Source: Mycobacterium sp. NBC_00419 (GTDB lineage: Bacteria; Actinomycetota; Actinomycetes; Mycobacteriales; Mycobacteriaceae). From it: a stretch of DNA of 64,000 nt. The notes under the pieces were generated by a model. It did no database searches. It had not been told where the DNA came from and was given only the letters and a program-made list of their open reading frames with translations. Shown piece by piece: positions 36,783 through 46,784 of this stretch. The translations under genes were made by a program, and so were the position numbers. Position 1 is the first letter of the stretch. Each line of letters starts with the position of its first letter. The stretch is taken from the NCBI RefSeq assembly GCF_036023875.1, contig NZ_CP107931.1:1922001-1986000 (forward strand), in the 5' to 3' direction.

Positions 36783-39041
36783 ATGACAGAACCTTCCGCT
36801 CCGGCAGCCCCGCCGCTGGGCGCCTGGCTGGCCGGGCTGTCCGACGAGCGGGTGATCCGCCTGTTGGAGCTGCGTCCGGACCTCGCGCAACCGGCACCGG
36901 GCAGCATCGCAGCGCTGGCTGCCCGCGCTGCGGCCCGTCAGTCGGTGAAGGCTGCCACCGACGAGTTGGACTTCCTGCACCTCGCGGTTCTCGACGCCTT
37001 GCTCGTGCTGCATGCCGATGCCGCGGCGGTGCCGGTGACCAAGCTGGTCGCCCTGATCGGCGCGCGGGCCGCCGAGCCGGACGTGCTGGCCACGCTCGAC
37101 GACTTGCGGGAGCGCGCGCTGGTGTGGGGTGATGCCGCGGTGCGGGTCTCCCCGGAGGCTTCGGCGGGCCTGCCCTGGTATCCCGGACAGGTCATCCTCG
37201 AAGACACCGCCCGATCCCCCGCCGACATCGGCGCCGCCCTCGACGGACTCGACGAGCCACAGCGCGATCTGTTGGACCGGCTGGTGGCCGGCTCGCCGAT
37301 CGGCCGCACCCGTGACGCCGCCCCGGGCGCGCCACCGGACCGCCCGGTGCCTCGGCTGCTGGCCGCCGGGTTGCTGCGCCAGATCGACGAGGAGACCGTG
37401 ATCCTGCCGCGCCAGGTCGGCCAGGTGCTGCGCGGCGAGCAGCCCGGACCGCTGCATCTGGTGGCGCCGGACCCCGTGGTCACCACCACCACGGCCGCCG
37501 ACGCCGACGCGTCCGCGGCCGGTGCCGTCCTGGACCTGGTCCGTGAGATCGAACTGGTCCTGGAAACACTGTCGGCCGCGCCGGTTCCCGAACTGCGCAG
37601 CGGCGGGTTGGGCGTGCGTGAAGCCAAACGGCTGACCAAGCTCACCGGTATCGACGAGGCGCGGCTGGGCCTGATTCTCGAGCTGTCCGCAGCGGCCGGG
37701 CTCATCGCCAGCGGCACCCCGGATCCCGAGCCGCCGGACTCCGCGGGTCTGTACTGGGCCCCGACGGTGGCTGCCGACCGCTTCCTGGAAACCCCGAGCG
37801 CGGCGCGCTGGTATCTGTTGGCCAGCACCTGGCTGGACCTGCCGGCCCGTCCCGGCCTGATCGGCAGCCGAGGACAGGACGGCAAACCCTATGCCGCACT
37901 GTCGGATTCGCTGTACTCCACCGCCGCACCGCTGGATCGCCGGCTTCTGCTCGGCGTGCTCGCCGAGCTGCCGCCGGGCGCCGGTGTCGACGCTGGCCAC
38001 GTCTCGCAGGCGCTGATCTGGCGGCGGCCACGGTGGGCCGCCCGCCTGCAACCCGACCCGGTCGCACACCTGCTCGACGAGGCCCACTCGCTGGGCCTGG
38101 TCGGCCGCGGCGCCTTGAGCACACCGGCGCGGGCACTGCTGGGCGAGGGCGAACCGGCCGCCGTCGCAGCGATGACCAAGGCGCTGCCCGCACCGATCGA
38201 CCACTTCCTGGTGCAGGCGGACCTGACCGTGGTGGTCCCGGGACCGCTGCAACGCGATCTGGCCGACGAACTGGCGGCGGTGGCCACGGTGGAGTCGGCG
38301 GGTGCGGCGATGGTCTACCGGGTCAGCGAACAGTCGATCCGGCATGCGCTCGATACCGGGCGCACCGCGGGCGCACTGCACACGTTCTTCGAGAAGTATT
38401 CCAAAACACCTGTCCCACAAGGACTTACCTACCTGATCAACGATGTGGCCCGTCGGCACGGCCAGTTGCGGGTGGGGATGGCATCGTCGTTCCTCCGATG
38501 CGAGGACCCCGCACTACTGGCCAGCGCGGTGGCCTCTCCGGCTCTGGAACACCTCGAAGTGCGGCTGCTGGCGCCGACGGTTGCGGTGTCGCAGGCACCG
38601 ATCGGCGAGGTACTGGCCGGGTTGCGTGCGGCGGGCTTCGTCCCCGCCGCGGAGGACTCCACCGGCGCGATCGTGGACATCCGTCAGCGCGGTGCCCGGG
38701 TGCCCGCGCCGCAGCAGCGCCGGGCGTTCCGGTCGCTGCCGAAGCCCAGCGGGGAGACCCTGGCGGCGGTGGTCGCGATGTTGCGAAGGGTGGACTCCCT
38801 GCCGTTTGCCAATGTGCGCCTGGACCCGGCGGTGGCGATGGCGCTGCTGCAGCAGGCAGCCGTCGAACACAAGGATGTGGTGATCGGCTACGTCGACGCC
38901 GCCGGGGTTGCGACCCAGCGGGTGGTGCGGCCACTGGGGGTCAACGGCGGCCAGTTGGTGGCCTGGGACGAGACCCAGGGCCGGCCGCGCGAGTTCGCTG
39001 TGCATCGGGTCACGTCGGTGATGTCAGCCGACGCCGGATAA
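36783..39041 (+). CDS. Helicase-associated protein with XPB N-terminal-like and WYL-like domains
   Basis: The 752-residue protein is always next to XPB in mycobacteria (Rv0862c). It belongs to the helicase C-terminal/XPB-Ssl2 N-terminal family. It is rich in short helical wings ([20 protein letters not shown]) and has a helicase-like segment [21 protein letters not shown] near 475. The last 60 residues ([21 protein letters not shown] and [13 protein letters not shown]) resemble a WYL ligand/nucleic-acid-sensing module. No Walker A motif is seen, so it is not itself an ATPase. TAGGCT (36769-36774) lies 8 bases before ATG, so the mRNA is probably leaderless. Likely partner of the downstream helicase. 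Confidence 0.8.
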   Translation: MTEPSAPAAPPLGAWLAGLSDERVIRLLELRPDLAQPAPGSIAALAARAAARQSVKAATDELDFLHLAVLDALLVLHADAAAVPVTKLVALIGARAAEPDVLATLDDLRERALVWGDAAVRVSPEASAGLPWYPGQVILEDTARSPADIGAALDGLDEPQRDLLDRLVAGSPIGRTRDAAPGAPPDRPVPRLLAAGLLRQIDEETVILPRQVGQVLRGEQPGPLHLVAPDPVVTTTTAADADASAAGAVLDLVREIELVLETLSAAPVPELRSGGLGVREAKRLTKLTGIDEARLGLILELSAAAGLIASGTPDPEPPDSAGLYWAPTVAADRFLETPSAARWYLLASTWLDLPARPGLIGSRGQDGKPYAALSDSLYSTAAPLDRRLLLGVLAELPPGAGVDAGHVSQALIWRRPRWAARLQPDPVAHLLDEAHSLGLVGRGALSTPARALLGEGEPAAVAAMTKALPAPIDHFLVQADLTVVVPGPLQRDLADELAAVATVESAGAAMVYRVSEQSIRHALDTGRTAGALHTFFEKYSKTPVPQGLTYLINDVARRHGQLRVGMASSFLRCEDPALLASAVASPALEHLEVRLLAPTVAVSQAPIGEVLAGLRAAGFVPAAEDSTGAIVDIRQRGARVPAPQQRRAFRSLPKPSGETLAAVVAMLRRVDSLPFANVRLDPAVAMALLQQAAVEHKDVVIGYVDAAGVATQRVVRPLGVNGGQLVAWDETQGRPREFAVHRVTSVMSADAG

Positions 39042-39067
39042 TGGAGCTATGACAACCACGGCGCCGC

Positions 39068-40717
39068 ATGACTGACGGCCCATTGATCGTGCAGTCCGAT
39101 AAGACCGTCCTGCTCGAGGTAGACCACGAGCAGGCCGGGGCGGCCCGGGCCGCGATCGCCCCGTTCGCCGAACTGGAGCGCGCTCCCGAGCACATCCACA
39201 CCTATCGCATCACCCCGCTGGCCTTGTGGAATGCGCGCGCCGCGGGCCACGACGCAGAGCAGGTGGTCGACGCGCTGGTCAGCTTCTCCCGCTACGCCGT
39301 ACCGCAGCCACTGCTGGTCGACATCGTCGACACGATGGCCCGCTACGGCCGTCTGCAGCTGGTCAAACACCCCGCGCACGGGCTGACACTGGTCAGTTTC
39401 GACCGCGCGGTGCTCGAAGAGGTTCTGCGCAACAAGAAGATCGCGCCCATGCTGGGCGCCCGCCTCGACGACGACACGGTCGTCGTGCACCCGAGCGAGC
39501 GCGGCCGGGTCAAGCAGATGCTGCTCAAGATCGGCTGGCCTGCCGAGGACCTCGCCGGATACGTCAACGGTGAAGCACACCCGATCAGCCTCGAACAGGA
39601 CGACTGGGAACTTCGCGACTACCAGGAGATGGCGGTCGACTCGTTCTGGGCCGGCGGCTCGGGGGTCGTGGTCCTGCCGTGCGGTGCGGGCAAGACGTTG
39701 GTCGGTGCCGCGGCGATGGCCAAGGCGGGTGCGACCACCCTGATCCTGGTCACCAATACCGTGGCCGGACGGCAGTGGAAGCGCGAGCTGATCGCCAGGA
39801 CCTCGCTCACCGAGGAGGAGATCGGCGAATACTCCGGTGAGCGCAAGGAGATCCGCCCGGTCACCATCGCCACCTACCAGGTGATCACCCGCCGCACCAA
39901 GGGCGAGTACCGGCATCTGGAGTTGTTCGACAGCCGCGACTGGGGGCTGATCATCTACGACGAGGTGCATCTGCTGCCCGCCCCGGTGTTCCGGATGACG
40001 GCCGATCTGCAGTCCCGGCGCCGGCTCGGCCTCACGGCCACCCTGATCCGGGAGGACGGCCGCGAAGGCGACGTCTTCAGCCTGATCGGCCCGAAGCGCT
40101 ACGACGCACCGTGGAAGGACATCGAGGCGCAGGGCTGGATCGCTCCCGCGGAATGCATCGAGGTCCGGGTGACGATGACCGACAACGAGCGGATGCTCTA
40201 CGCGGTCGCCGAACCCGACGAGCGCTACAAGTTGTGCTCGACGGCGCGCTCGAAGATCGCCGTGGTCAAGTCGATCCTGGCCCGCCATCCCCACGAGCCG
40301 ACGTTGGTGATCGGCGCCTACCTCGACCAGCTCGACGAGTTGGGGGCCGAGCTGGACGCGCCGGTGATCCAGGGGTCGACGAAGAACGCCGAGCGCGAGG
40401 CGCTCTTCGACGCATTCCGGCGCGGCGAGGTCCGCACCCTGGTGGTCTCCAAGGTGGCCAACTTCTCCATCGACCTACCGGAAGCTTCGGTGGCCGTCCA
40501 GGTTTCGGGAACGTTCGGCTCGCGCCAGGAGGAAGCGCAGCGACTCGGCCGGCTGTTGCGCCCCAAGCACGACGGCGGCGGCGCGGTGTTCTACTCCGTA
40601 GTATCCCGTGACAGCCTCGACGCCGAGTACGCCGCACACCGGCAGCGCTTCCTGGCCGAGCAGGGCTACGGCTACGTCATCAGGGACGCTGACGACCTGC
40701 TGGGTCCCGCCATCTGA
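39068..40717 (+). CDS. ercc3: XPB/ERCC3-type DNA repair helicase
   Basis: The 549-residue SF2 helicase acts as a 3'-5' DNA translocase. Motifs: Walker A PCGAGKTLV (near 205), DEVH box IIYDEVHLL (near 297), the XPB-specific RED triplet in TATLIREDG, and motif VI QEEAQRLGRLLRP. The N-terminal 150 residues form the damage-recognition-like domain. It matches Rv0861c, for which ATP-dependent helicase activity has been reported. The start may instead be about ten codons downstream. It lies 26 bases after its partner gene, as one operon. Confidence 0.93.
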   Translation: MTDGPLIVQSDKTVLLEVDHEQAGAARAAIAPFAELERAPEHIHTYRITPLALWNARAAGHDAEQVVDALVSFSRYAVPQPLLVDIVDTMARYGRLQLVKHPAHGLTLVSFDRAVLEEVLRNKKIAPMLGARLDDDTVVVHPSERGRVKQMLLKIGWPAEDLAGYVNGEAHPISLEQDDWELRDYQEMAVDSFWAGGSGVVVLPCGAGKTLVGAAAMAKAGATTLILVTNTVAGRQWKRELIARTSLTEEEIGEYSGERKEIRPVTIATYQVITRRTKGEYRHLELFDSRDWGLIIYDEVHLLPAPVFRMTADLQSRRRLGLTATLIREDGREGDVFSLIGPKRYDAPWKDIEAQGWIAPAECIEVRVTMTDNERMLYAVAEPDERYKLCSTARSKIAVVKSILARHPHEPTLVIGAYLDQLDELGAELDAPVIQGSTKNAEREALFDAFRRGEVRTLVVSKVANFSIDLPEASVAVQVSGTFGSRQEEAQRLGRLLRPKHDGGGAVFYSVVSRDSLDAEYAAHRQRFLAEQGYGYVIRDADDLLGPAI

Positions 40718-40804
40718 GCACAGTCTCGGGTCACCCACGACGAATCGACCGGGGACGCGTTAGTCTTCGCCACAGTCCAGTGGTCTCCGTCGGTGGGGGG
40801 TTCG

Positions 40805-42547
40805 GTGCGCGCAGCGAGTGTGGTCGGTCGGGTCGGTGGTCTCGCGGTTGCCCTAGGGATAGGTGCGGCCGCGTTCGGCTCGGCGGTGGCCTGGGCGGAC
40901 AGCCCGTCGTCGGACGCGTCATCGACCCACGGAAGCTCGGCTCGCTCGGCGACCAGCGGTAGTAATCACAGCAGCACCTCCGCCAACCGGGGTCCCGCCG
41001 CGGTGTCCGCGGCATCGGCCCGCTCGGCGAAGTTGGCACCCGTTCCGCTGACTATCTCGACTCGGGTGACCGAGGTCGACACCAGCGCCGCCGAGGCGAG
41101 CACCGTGGCGACCGCGACCCAGCCGGTGGCGCCGAGCGCTCCGAGCGTTCCGGCCGATTCGCAGCTGGGCTTTGCGCTGGTGGACTTCAACCGGCGCACC
41201 GTCGCCACGACCGCGCGTGCGGCCGTCCCGGCTCCGGCCGCCGCCGACACCGGTCTGGTGATGGGTCCCAGCGGGGTGCCGATCCCCTCCGAGGAGTACA
41301 TCGAGTCGGTCTACAACCTCTACATCAAGTCGAACAACCCCGGCGCCGTGCCGATCGGTCTGTTCACCCCGGAGGGGCTGTACCCGATCACCGGCGTGAA
41401 GAGCCTGCCGCTGAATACCTCGGTGGACCAAGGGATCACGATCCTCAAGGATGCGATCAACAGCCAGCTCGCCCTGGGCAATACGCTGACGGTGTTCGGC
41501 TACTCGCAGAGCGCCATCATCTCCTCGCTGGTGATGAGCCAGCTGCCCGCCGACACCCCGATCAACTTCGTGCTGGTCGGCAACGAGATGAACCCCGACG
41601 GCGGGCTGCTGTCGCGGTTCCCCGGCCTGAGCATGCCCAGCCTGGGCCTCGACTTCTACGGTGCCACACCGGAAGACGCCTTCCCCACCACCAACTACAC
41701 CCTGGAATACGACGGGTTCGCCGACTTCCCGAAGTACCCGCTGAACTTCCTGTCGGTGCTCAACGCAGGCCTCGGCATCGTGTTCGTCCACACCCAGTAC
41801 GCCAAGCTCACCCAGGACCAGGTCGACAACGCCATCGCGCTACCGACCACGTCGGCGACACAGCAGTACTACATCATTCCGACCAAGAACCTGCCACTGC
41901 TCGAGCCGCTTCGCCTGATTCCGTTGATCGGCAATCCGCTGGCCGACCTGGTGCAGCCGGCGCTGCGGGTGATCGTCAATCTCGGCTACGGCGACCCGAA
42001 TTACGGCTGGTCAACCACTGGCGACGCCAATGTCGAAGCGCCCTTTGAGTTTCTGCCGAACGTCGACCTCGGCGAGGTCGTCGGTCTGCTGGCCGCCGGG
42101 GTGGCCCAGGGCATCAACGACTTCGTCAGCGATTTCGCACCCGGCGGGTCGTTCTGGCAGGAACTCAATTCGATCCACCTGCCCACGCCGGGTCCGATCG
42201 CCCTGCCCACCACCCCGGACAGCATCATCACCGCGATCCAGAACGTGACCACCACGGTCGCCGCCGTGATCTCGAACGCCGCCGCCTCGATCTACGCCGC
42301 ACTGTTGCCGACCGCCGACATCGTCAACGCCATCGTGACCATGCTGCCGGCCTACAACGTCACGCTGTTCCTCGACGGCATCTCCCAGGCCATCCACGGC
42401 GACCCGATCGGCGGACTGATCAACGCGATCGGGCGGCCACTGGCCGCCAACGTCGGACTGGTCACCACCGCCGCGTTGATCGAGGTTCTGGTGATCCTGC
42501 AGGCGGTTCAGGGCGTGTTCACCATCCCGACCACCACCGCCGGGTAG
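40805..42547 (+). CDS. Secreted PE-PPE-domain serine hydrolase
   Basis: The 580-residue protein has a signal peptide (about 1-34, GGLAVALGIGAAAFGSAVAWA) and a Ser/Ala-rich linker (35-150). The PE-PPE domain (about 155-390) has an alpha/beta-hydrolase fold and its nucleophile in VFGYSQSAIIS. The C-terminal region is hydrophobic and Ala/Val/Ile-rich. It lacks PE or PPE N-terminal domains, so Sec export rather than type VII secretion is likely. Esterase or lipase activity on cell-envelope lipids is the family expectation. GTG at 40805 was chosen for the GGGGGG site five bases upstream. It converges on the thiolase-like gene with 2 bases between stops. Confidence 0.85.
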   Translation: MRAASVVGRVGGLAVALGIGAAAFGSAVAWADSPSSDASSTHGSSARSATSGSNHSSTSANRGPAAVSAASARSAKLAPVPLTISTRVTEVDTSAAEASTVATATQPVAPSAPSVPADSQLGFALVDFNRRTVATTARAAVPAPAAADTGLVMGPSGVPIPSEEYIESVYNLYIKSNNPGAVPIGLFTPEGLYPITGVKSLPLNTSVDQGITILKDAINSQLALGNTLTVFGYSQSAIISSLVMSQLPADTPINFVLVGNEMNPDGGLLSRFPGLSMPSLGLDFYGATPEDAFPTTNYTLEYDGFADFPKYPLNFLSVLNAGLGIVFVHTQYAKLTQDQVDNAIALPTTSATQQYYIIPTKNLPLLEPLRLIPLIGNPLADLVQPALRVIVNLGYGDPNYGWSTTGDANVEAPFEFLPNVDLGEVVGLLAAGVAQGINDFVSDFAPGGSFWQELNSIHLPTPGPIALPTTPDSIITAIQNVTTTVAAVISNAAASIYAALLPTADIVNAIVTMLPAYNVTLFLDGISQAIHGDPIGGLINAIGRPLAANVGLVTTAALIEVLVILQAVQGVFTIPTTTAG

Positions 42548-42549
42548 AG

Positions 42550-43695
42550 CTACAGCGAAAGTATTGTGGCCGAAGCAGTTCCGGGTGCGCCGTACACCTG
42601 GGCCAGCCCGACGCGCGGGCTGCCCGGCACCTGACGATCACCGGCCTCACCGCGCAGCTGGCGCACCAACTCGTGCATCTGGCGCAGGCCAGAGGCCCCG
42701 ATCGGCTCGCCGTTGGCGATCAGACCGCCGTCGGTGTTGATCGGCAACGAGCCGTGGATCTCGGTTGCGCCGTCGGCCAGCAGCTTCTCCTGCTCGCCGT
42801 CGGCACACAGACCCGTCTCGGCCATGTGGATGACTTCGGCACCGGCGTCGGTGTCCTGCAACTGGGCGATGTCGACGTCCTCGGGCCCGATGCCGGCCGC
42901 CTCGTAGGCCGCCTTCGCGGCGTAGACGGTCGGCGAGACGTCCTCGTCGAGCGGGGCCGAGGTGCCGTGCACCTCGTAGGCGCCATAGGTGCGGGTACGA
43001 ATCTCACTGGCCCGCACATAAACCGGCTTGTCGGTGTAGCGGTGGGCGATATCGGCCCGGCACATGATGACTGCGGCCGCGCCTTCGTCGGGAGCACAGA
43101 ACATGTACTGGCGCAGCGGATAGTTCAGCACCGGTGAGGCCATGATCTCCTCGACCGAGATCTCCTTGCGGCGAAACGCATTGGGGTTCAGCACACCGTT
43201 GCGGAAGTTCTTGTTGGCCACCCGCGCCAGCGTCTCCTCGGAGATGTTGTGGTCGTGGAGGTAGCGGTTGGCCTTGATGCCGAAGAACTTCGTGGTGACG
43301 AACTGACCGTTCTCGGCATACCACTGCGGCAGTGCAAGTTTGGCCGGATCGTCGGTGAACGCGCCGCGCGGATGCTTGTCGAGCCCGATGGCGATACCGA
43401 TGTCGTACTTACCGAGCCGAATCGTGTCGGCGGTCTGCTGGATGGCGCTGGCCGCGGTGGCGCACGCGTTGAAGACGTTGGTGAACGTGATTCCGGTCAG
43501 GCCCACCAGGCGGGTGACCGCATCCGGATTGGACACCTCGTAGCTACCGCCGAAGCCGAACTGGATGTCCTTCCACTGCACACCGGCGTCGGTGAGGGCG
43601 GCCTGGATGGCCTCGGCGCCCATCTGCATGGCGGTCTTGTCGAACCGGCCGAACGGGTGCAGGCCCACGCCGATGATGGCGACGTCGTTGGTCAT
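42550..43695 (-). CDS. Ltp/SCP-x-type thiolase-fold protein, possible aldolase
   Basis: The 381-residue thiolase-fold protein has the nucleophile cysteine in NACATAASAI (Cys78). The usual thiolase histidine is replaced: the GHP.GASG motif reads GEPIGASG (Glu330). The second catalytic cysteine is missing, with QVYGAPG (Tyr368) at the corresponding end. These changes are those of Ltp2-like retro-aldolases in steroid side-chain breakdown rather than of true thiolases. It lies 19 bases after a DUF35 OB-fold gene, the usual partner. It follows the DUF35 gene in the transcript. Confidence 0.83.
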   Translation of the reverse strand: MTNDVAIIGVGLHPFGRFDKTAMQMGAEAIQAALTDAGVQWKDIQFGFGGSYEVSNPDAVTRLVGLTGITFTNVFNACATAASAIQQTADTIRLGKYDIGIAIGLDKHPRGAFTDDPAKLALPQWYAENGQFVTTKFFGIKANRYLHDHNISEETLARVANKNFRNGVLNPNAFRRKEISVEEIMASPVLNYPLRQYMFCAPDEGAAAVIMCRADIAHRYTDKPVYVRASEIRTRTYGAYEVHGTSAPLDEDVSPTVYAAKAAYEAAGIGPEDVDIAQLQDTDAGAEVIHMAETGLCADGEQEKLLADGATEIHGSLPINTDGGLIANGEPIGASGLRQMHELVRQLRGEAGDRQVPGSPRVGLAQVYGAPGTASATILSL

Positions 43696-43714
43696 GACTT
43701 GAGTTCCTCTCGGC

Positions 43715-44140
43715 TCAGACCGGCTGGAAGGCGAAGGTGACGATCTCGTTGCCGTCGGCGTCGGTGGCGAACGGGATCATGGTCAACTCGACGTCCATCC
43801 CCCACTGGAGCTTGGCGGGGTCGTTCTCGGTCAGCCGGCCCTCGACACGCACCACGGCTTCTTCCCCAAGGCCGAGTTGGACCAGGCCGACCCCGAACGG
43901 GACGAAGTCCTTACCGGTGGGGCCGATGTAGGGCGCACCGGGGGCGAAGCCCTGCGTGGTCCAGGCCACCAGAGTCCCCTGCCGCGGCAGCATGACCTCG
44001 GCCATGTCGCCGGCACTGCACTGCGGGCAGCGCTCCTGGCGGGGGAAGACCACCGCGGCGCAACTCCCGCATTTACTGCCGATGAGCTGCGGGTTCTCCT
44101 GTGGCCATGTGGAGATTTCGGGGGCCAGGGCCTTCTGCAT
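43715..44140 (-). CDS. DUF35 OB-fold / zinc-ribbon acyl-CoA-binding protein
   Basis: The 141-residue protein has an N-terminal rubredoxin-like zinc ribbon (GSKCGSCAAVVFPRQERCPQC) and an OB fold (about 55-140, with GTLVAWTTQGFAPGAPYIGP). Members of this family form complexes with Ltp-type thiolase-fold enzymes or MaoC hydratases and help bind acyl-CoA. Its location directly before the Ltp-like gene supports such a complex. The start is ATG. Confidence 0.87.
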   Translation of the reverse strand: MQKALAPEISTWPQENPQLIGSKCGSCAAVVFPRQERCPQCSAGDMAEVMLPRQGTLVAWTTQGFAPGAPYIGPTGKDFVPFGVGLVQLGLGEEAVVRVEGRLTENDPAKLQWGMDVELTMIPFATDADGNEIVTFAFQPV

Positions 44141-44231
44141 AGCTGCGATCCTCCGTCGACTCGGTAGGCGGATCGTACAACACAGTTAGCGCTTTATGGA
44201 AACCCCATTCTCATTTGCGTGCATGTGCTTC

Positions 44232-45221
44232 TCACGCAAGCGCGGGGATGACCTCGCGCTCGAAGAGCTCGATGCCGGACCGGTCGTAAGCGGCCTCCGG
44301 GAAGTAGCAGATGACGTACTCGCAGCCCAGCTCCCGCAGCGTCGTCAGGCTCTCCACCACCTGCTCGGGGGTGCCCGCCGCCGAGCCGGGCGCGCTGAAC
44401 ATGGACAGCATCGCATCGGCCGCATCGTCCCCGCAGACACCGGCCAGCCGCTCACGCACCCGCTGGATCCGCTGCGCGACGTCGGCATCGCTGCTGCCCA
44501 GGATCGCGTTGACGTTCGCCGACCGTACGATCGCGCCGAAATCGGTGCCGACCTCGCCGCAGTGTTCGGCGAGCACCTGCGACTTGTGCCGGAATCCGTC
44601 GGGATCGGAGGTGAAATTGGTGTACTGCGCGTACTTGGCGGCGATCTTGAGCGTCACCTTCTCACCGCCACCGGCGATCCACAATGGAATCCCGTCCTGC
44701 TGCAAAGGCTTTGGGGCCACGATCGCGCCGTCGACCTGATAGTGCTTGCCGGTGAAGCTCACCCGCCCGTCTCGCCACGCGTCGCGCATGATCTGCACGC
44801 CTTCGTCGAGGCGGGCCAGTCGCGCACCGGCCGAAGGGAATCCGTATCCATAGGCACGCCATTCGTGCTCGTACCAGCCGCCACCGATGCCCATCTGCAC
44901 GCGACCGCTGGAGATGATGTCGGTGGTGGCCGCGACCTTGGCCAGGTACGCCGGGTTGCGGTAGCTCATCGCCGTGCACATCTGGCCGAGCTTGATCCGC
45001 GATGTGGTCGCGGCGTAGGCGGCCATCAGCGTCCACGCCTCATGGGTGGCCTCGTCGGTGGGGACGGGCACGGTGTGGAAGTGGTCGTAGACCCACAACG
45101 AGTCCCATGGGCCGTTGTCCGCATGCGTGGCCAGGTCGCTCATGACCTGCCAGTGCTTGTCGGTGGGAATGCCGACCAGGTCCAGCCGCCAGCCCTGTGG
45201 GATGAAGAGTCCGAAGCGCAT
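44232..45221 (-). CDS. LLM-class F420-dependent oxidoreductase
   Basis: The 329-residue luciferase-like TIM-barrel protein starts MRFGLFIPQG and contains LWVYDHFHTVPVP, TAMSYRNPAYLAKVAATTDIIS and MGIGGGWYEHEWRAYGYGFP, typical of mycobacterial F420-dependent members. The substrate is unknown. ATG at 45221 was preferred to an open-frame start 12 codons upstream because it begins at the first barrel strand. It lies 39 bases after fadD on the same strand. Confidence 0.87.
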   Translation of the reverse strand: MRFGLFIPQGWRLDLVGIPTDKHWQVMSDLATHADNGPWDSLWVYDHFHTVPVPTDEATHEAWTLMAAYAATTSRIKLGQMCTAMSYRNPAYLAKVAATTDIISSGRVQMGIGGGWYEHEWRAYGYGFPSAGARLARLDEGVQIMRDAWRDGRVSFTGKHYQVDGAIVAPKPLQQDGIPLWIAGGGEKVTLKIAAKYAQYTNFTSDPDGFRHKSQVLAEHCGEVGTDFGAIVRSANVNAILGSSDADVAQRIQRVRERLAGVCGDDAADAMLSMFSAPGSAAGTPEQVVESLTTLRELGCEYVICYFPEAAYDRSGIELFEREVIPALA

Positions 45222-45260
45222 AGCCTTCGACTCTACGGGCGCCGCCGGATTGGGCAACCC

Positions 45261-46748
45261 TCAGTGTGAGTACAGCGCCGCCACGTCGCGAAGGCTCACT
45301 TTGAGCGACTGAGTGCGGGGCAGTTCTCCGACGACGGCGACGCCGACCGGCACGCAGTGTTTGGGCAACTGCTCGCGCACCAGCGCCATCAGCTCCTCCG
45401 GTGACGGTGCCGCGGCACCCGGCAGGGTCTCCACCGCGGCGAAGGGCACCTCACCCAGCCGGCCATCGGGCACGCCGACCACCGCGGCATCGCGCACGCC
45501 GGGGTGCGAAACCAGCACGTGCCGAACGATTTCCGGCAGAACTTTGAAGCCGCCCCGGTTGATGGCGCCGTCGGCGCGGCCGTGCAGGGTGATGAAGCCG
45601 TCGGCGTCGATCGAGGCGAGGTCGTTGGTCCGGATCCAGTCGGGGCTGATGGTCGCGATCCGCGCTTCCAACACACCCTGTTCGCCGGTCGGCACCGCGG
45701 CCGCCGTCTGCGGGTCGATGATGCGCACCTCGGTGTCGGGCAGCACCCGCCCCGAGCTGGCCCGCTTGAGCGCACCGAACTCGCGATACAGCTCAGGCGT
45801 CCACGTGCACACGGAACCCGCGAATTCCGTTGCGCCATAAGCTAGTAGAACCGGAACGCCGTACCGCTGTTCGAAGGCGTCCCGGGTCTCGGCGTCCAGC
45901 GGCCCCGACGCACTCACCACGTAGTCGAGCGTGGCGAGGTCCTCGCGCGGCAGGTCGGCCTCCACCAGCATCCGCACCGCTGCCGGTTGCAGCCCGCTGC
46001 GCCGGATGCCGTACGCCTTGACCACCCTGACCCATTCGGTCACCGAGAACTTCTCCAGCAGGGCGATGCGCTTACCGATGTAGGCCCCGGTGATCAGTTG
46101 GCAGACTCCACCGATGCCGCCCAGCGGCCAGTACATGAGCTCCGGCGGATCGTCGGCGGACGCGGTCGGGCCTGCCACGCTGTAGACCGTGTGTTCCAGC
46201 ACCGACGCCGGAATGTCATGTCGCTTGGGCGGTCCGGTGGTGCCGCTGGTGAGCACCCGCAGCCCGGCCGACCCGTCGCGCCCGGCGTCGGCCAGCTCAG
46301 CGCTGACCCGTTCGAGGCCGGTCACACGGTCGACGGCGGGCGGGTGCAGCGACACCGCGATACCGGCGGTTCCCGTCCGCCGGGCGGCCTCGACGACCGG
46401 TTCGGTCCAGTCCTCGCGGTCGGCGATGATGGCGGCCGGACGAAGCTGCTCGATGTCTCGGCCGATGCCGTGCGGAGTTTGGTAGGAGTAGACCATCGAC
46501 ACCCAGCGCCCGGCGGCGAGCAGGCCGACCACTGCCGCGGCGTGCGGCGGCCGGTTGCGCGCCACCACCGCGACCGTGGCACCGTCGGCGACTCCCGCGT
46601 CGCGCAGCGCCCCGCCGATGCTGTCGATATAGGCGCTGATCTCGTCACCGCGCCACCAGCGGCCCTCGAACTCGATGCAGGGGGCGTCACGGTATCCGGC
46701 CAGGCTGGCGGCGAGCGCGCTACGGAATTCGCCGGCGCCGTCGCTCAT
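45261..46748 (-). CDS. Acyl-CoA synthetase (FadD type)
   Basis: AMP-forming ligase of 495 residues activating a fatty or other carboxylic acid. P-loop LTSGTTGPPKRHD (near 166), YGATEFAGSV (A5), WIRTNDLASIDADGFITLHGRAD (A7-A8) and the adenylation lysine in TQSLKVSLRD at the end. It lacks a carrier or reductase domain. The substrate class cannot be deduced. It heads a minus-strand set with the LLM, DUF35 and Ltp-like genes and lies beyond the fadB terminator. Confidence 0.87.
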   Translation of the reverse strand: MSDGAGEFRSALAASLAGYRDAPCIEFEGRWWRGDEISAYIDSIGGALRDAGVADGATVAVVARNRPPHAAAVVGLLAAGRWVSMVYSYQTPHGIGRDIEQLRPAAIIADREDWTEPVVEAARRTGTAGIAVSLHPPAVDRVTGLERVSAELADAGRDGSAGLRVLTSGTTGPPKRHDIPASVLEHTVYSVAGPTASADDPPELMYWPLGGIGGVCQLITGAYIGKRIALLEKFSVTEWVRVVKAYGIRRSGLQPAAVRMLVEADLPREDLATLDYVVSASGPLDAETRDAFEQRYGVPVLLAYGATEFAGSVCTWTPELYREFGALKRASSGRVLPDTEVRIIDPQTAAAVPTGEQGVLEARIATISPDWIRTNDLASIDADGFITLHGRADGAINRGGFKVLPEIVRHVLVSHPGVRDAAVVGVPDGRLGEVPFAAVETLPGAAAPSPEELMALVREQLPKHCVPVGVAVVGELPRTQSLKVSLRDVAALYSH

Positions 46749-46784
46749 GCCGCCACGCTAACCCGATACGCACCGCGCAACGCA

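Noticed and set aside
36777-38459. 560-codon minus-strand open frame over the XPB-partner gene
   Set aside because: Shadow frame with Arg/Gln/Gly bias and no domain; the opposite strand has a conserved protein with normal codon bias.
44150-44200. KstR-like operator AACTGTGTT between the LLM and DUF35 genes
   Set aside because: The KstR consensus needs AAC-N2-GTT; here the spacer is three bases and the flanks do not match.
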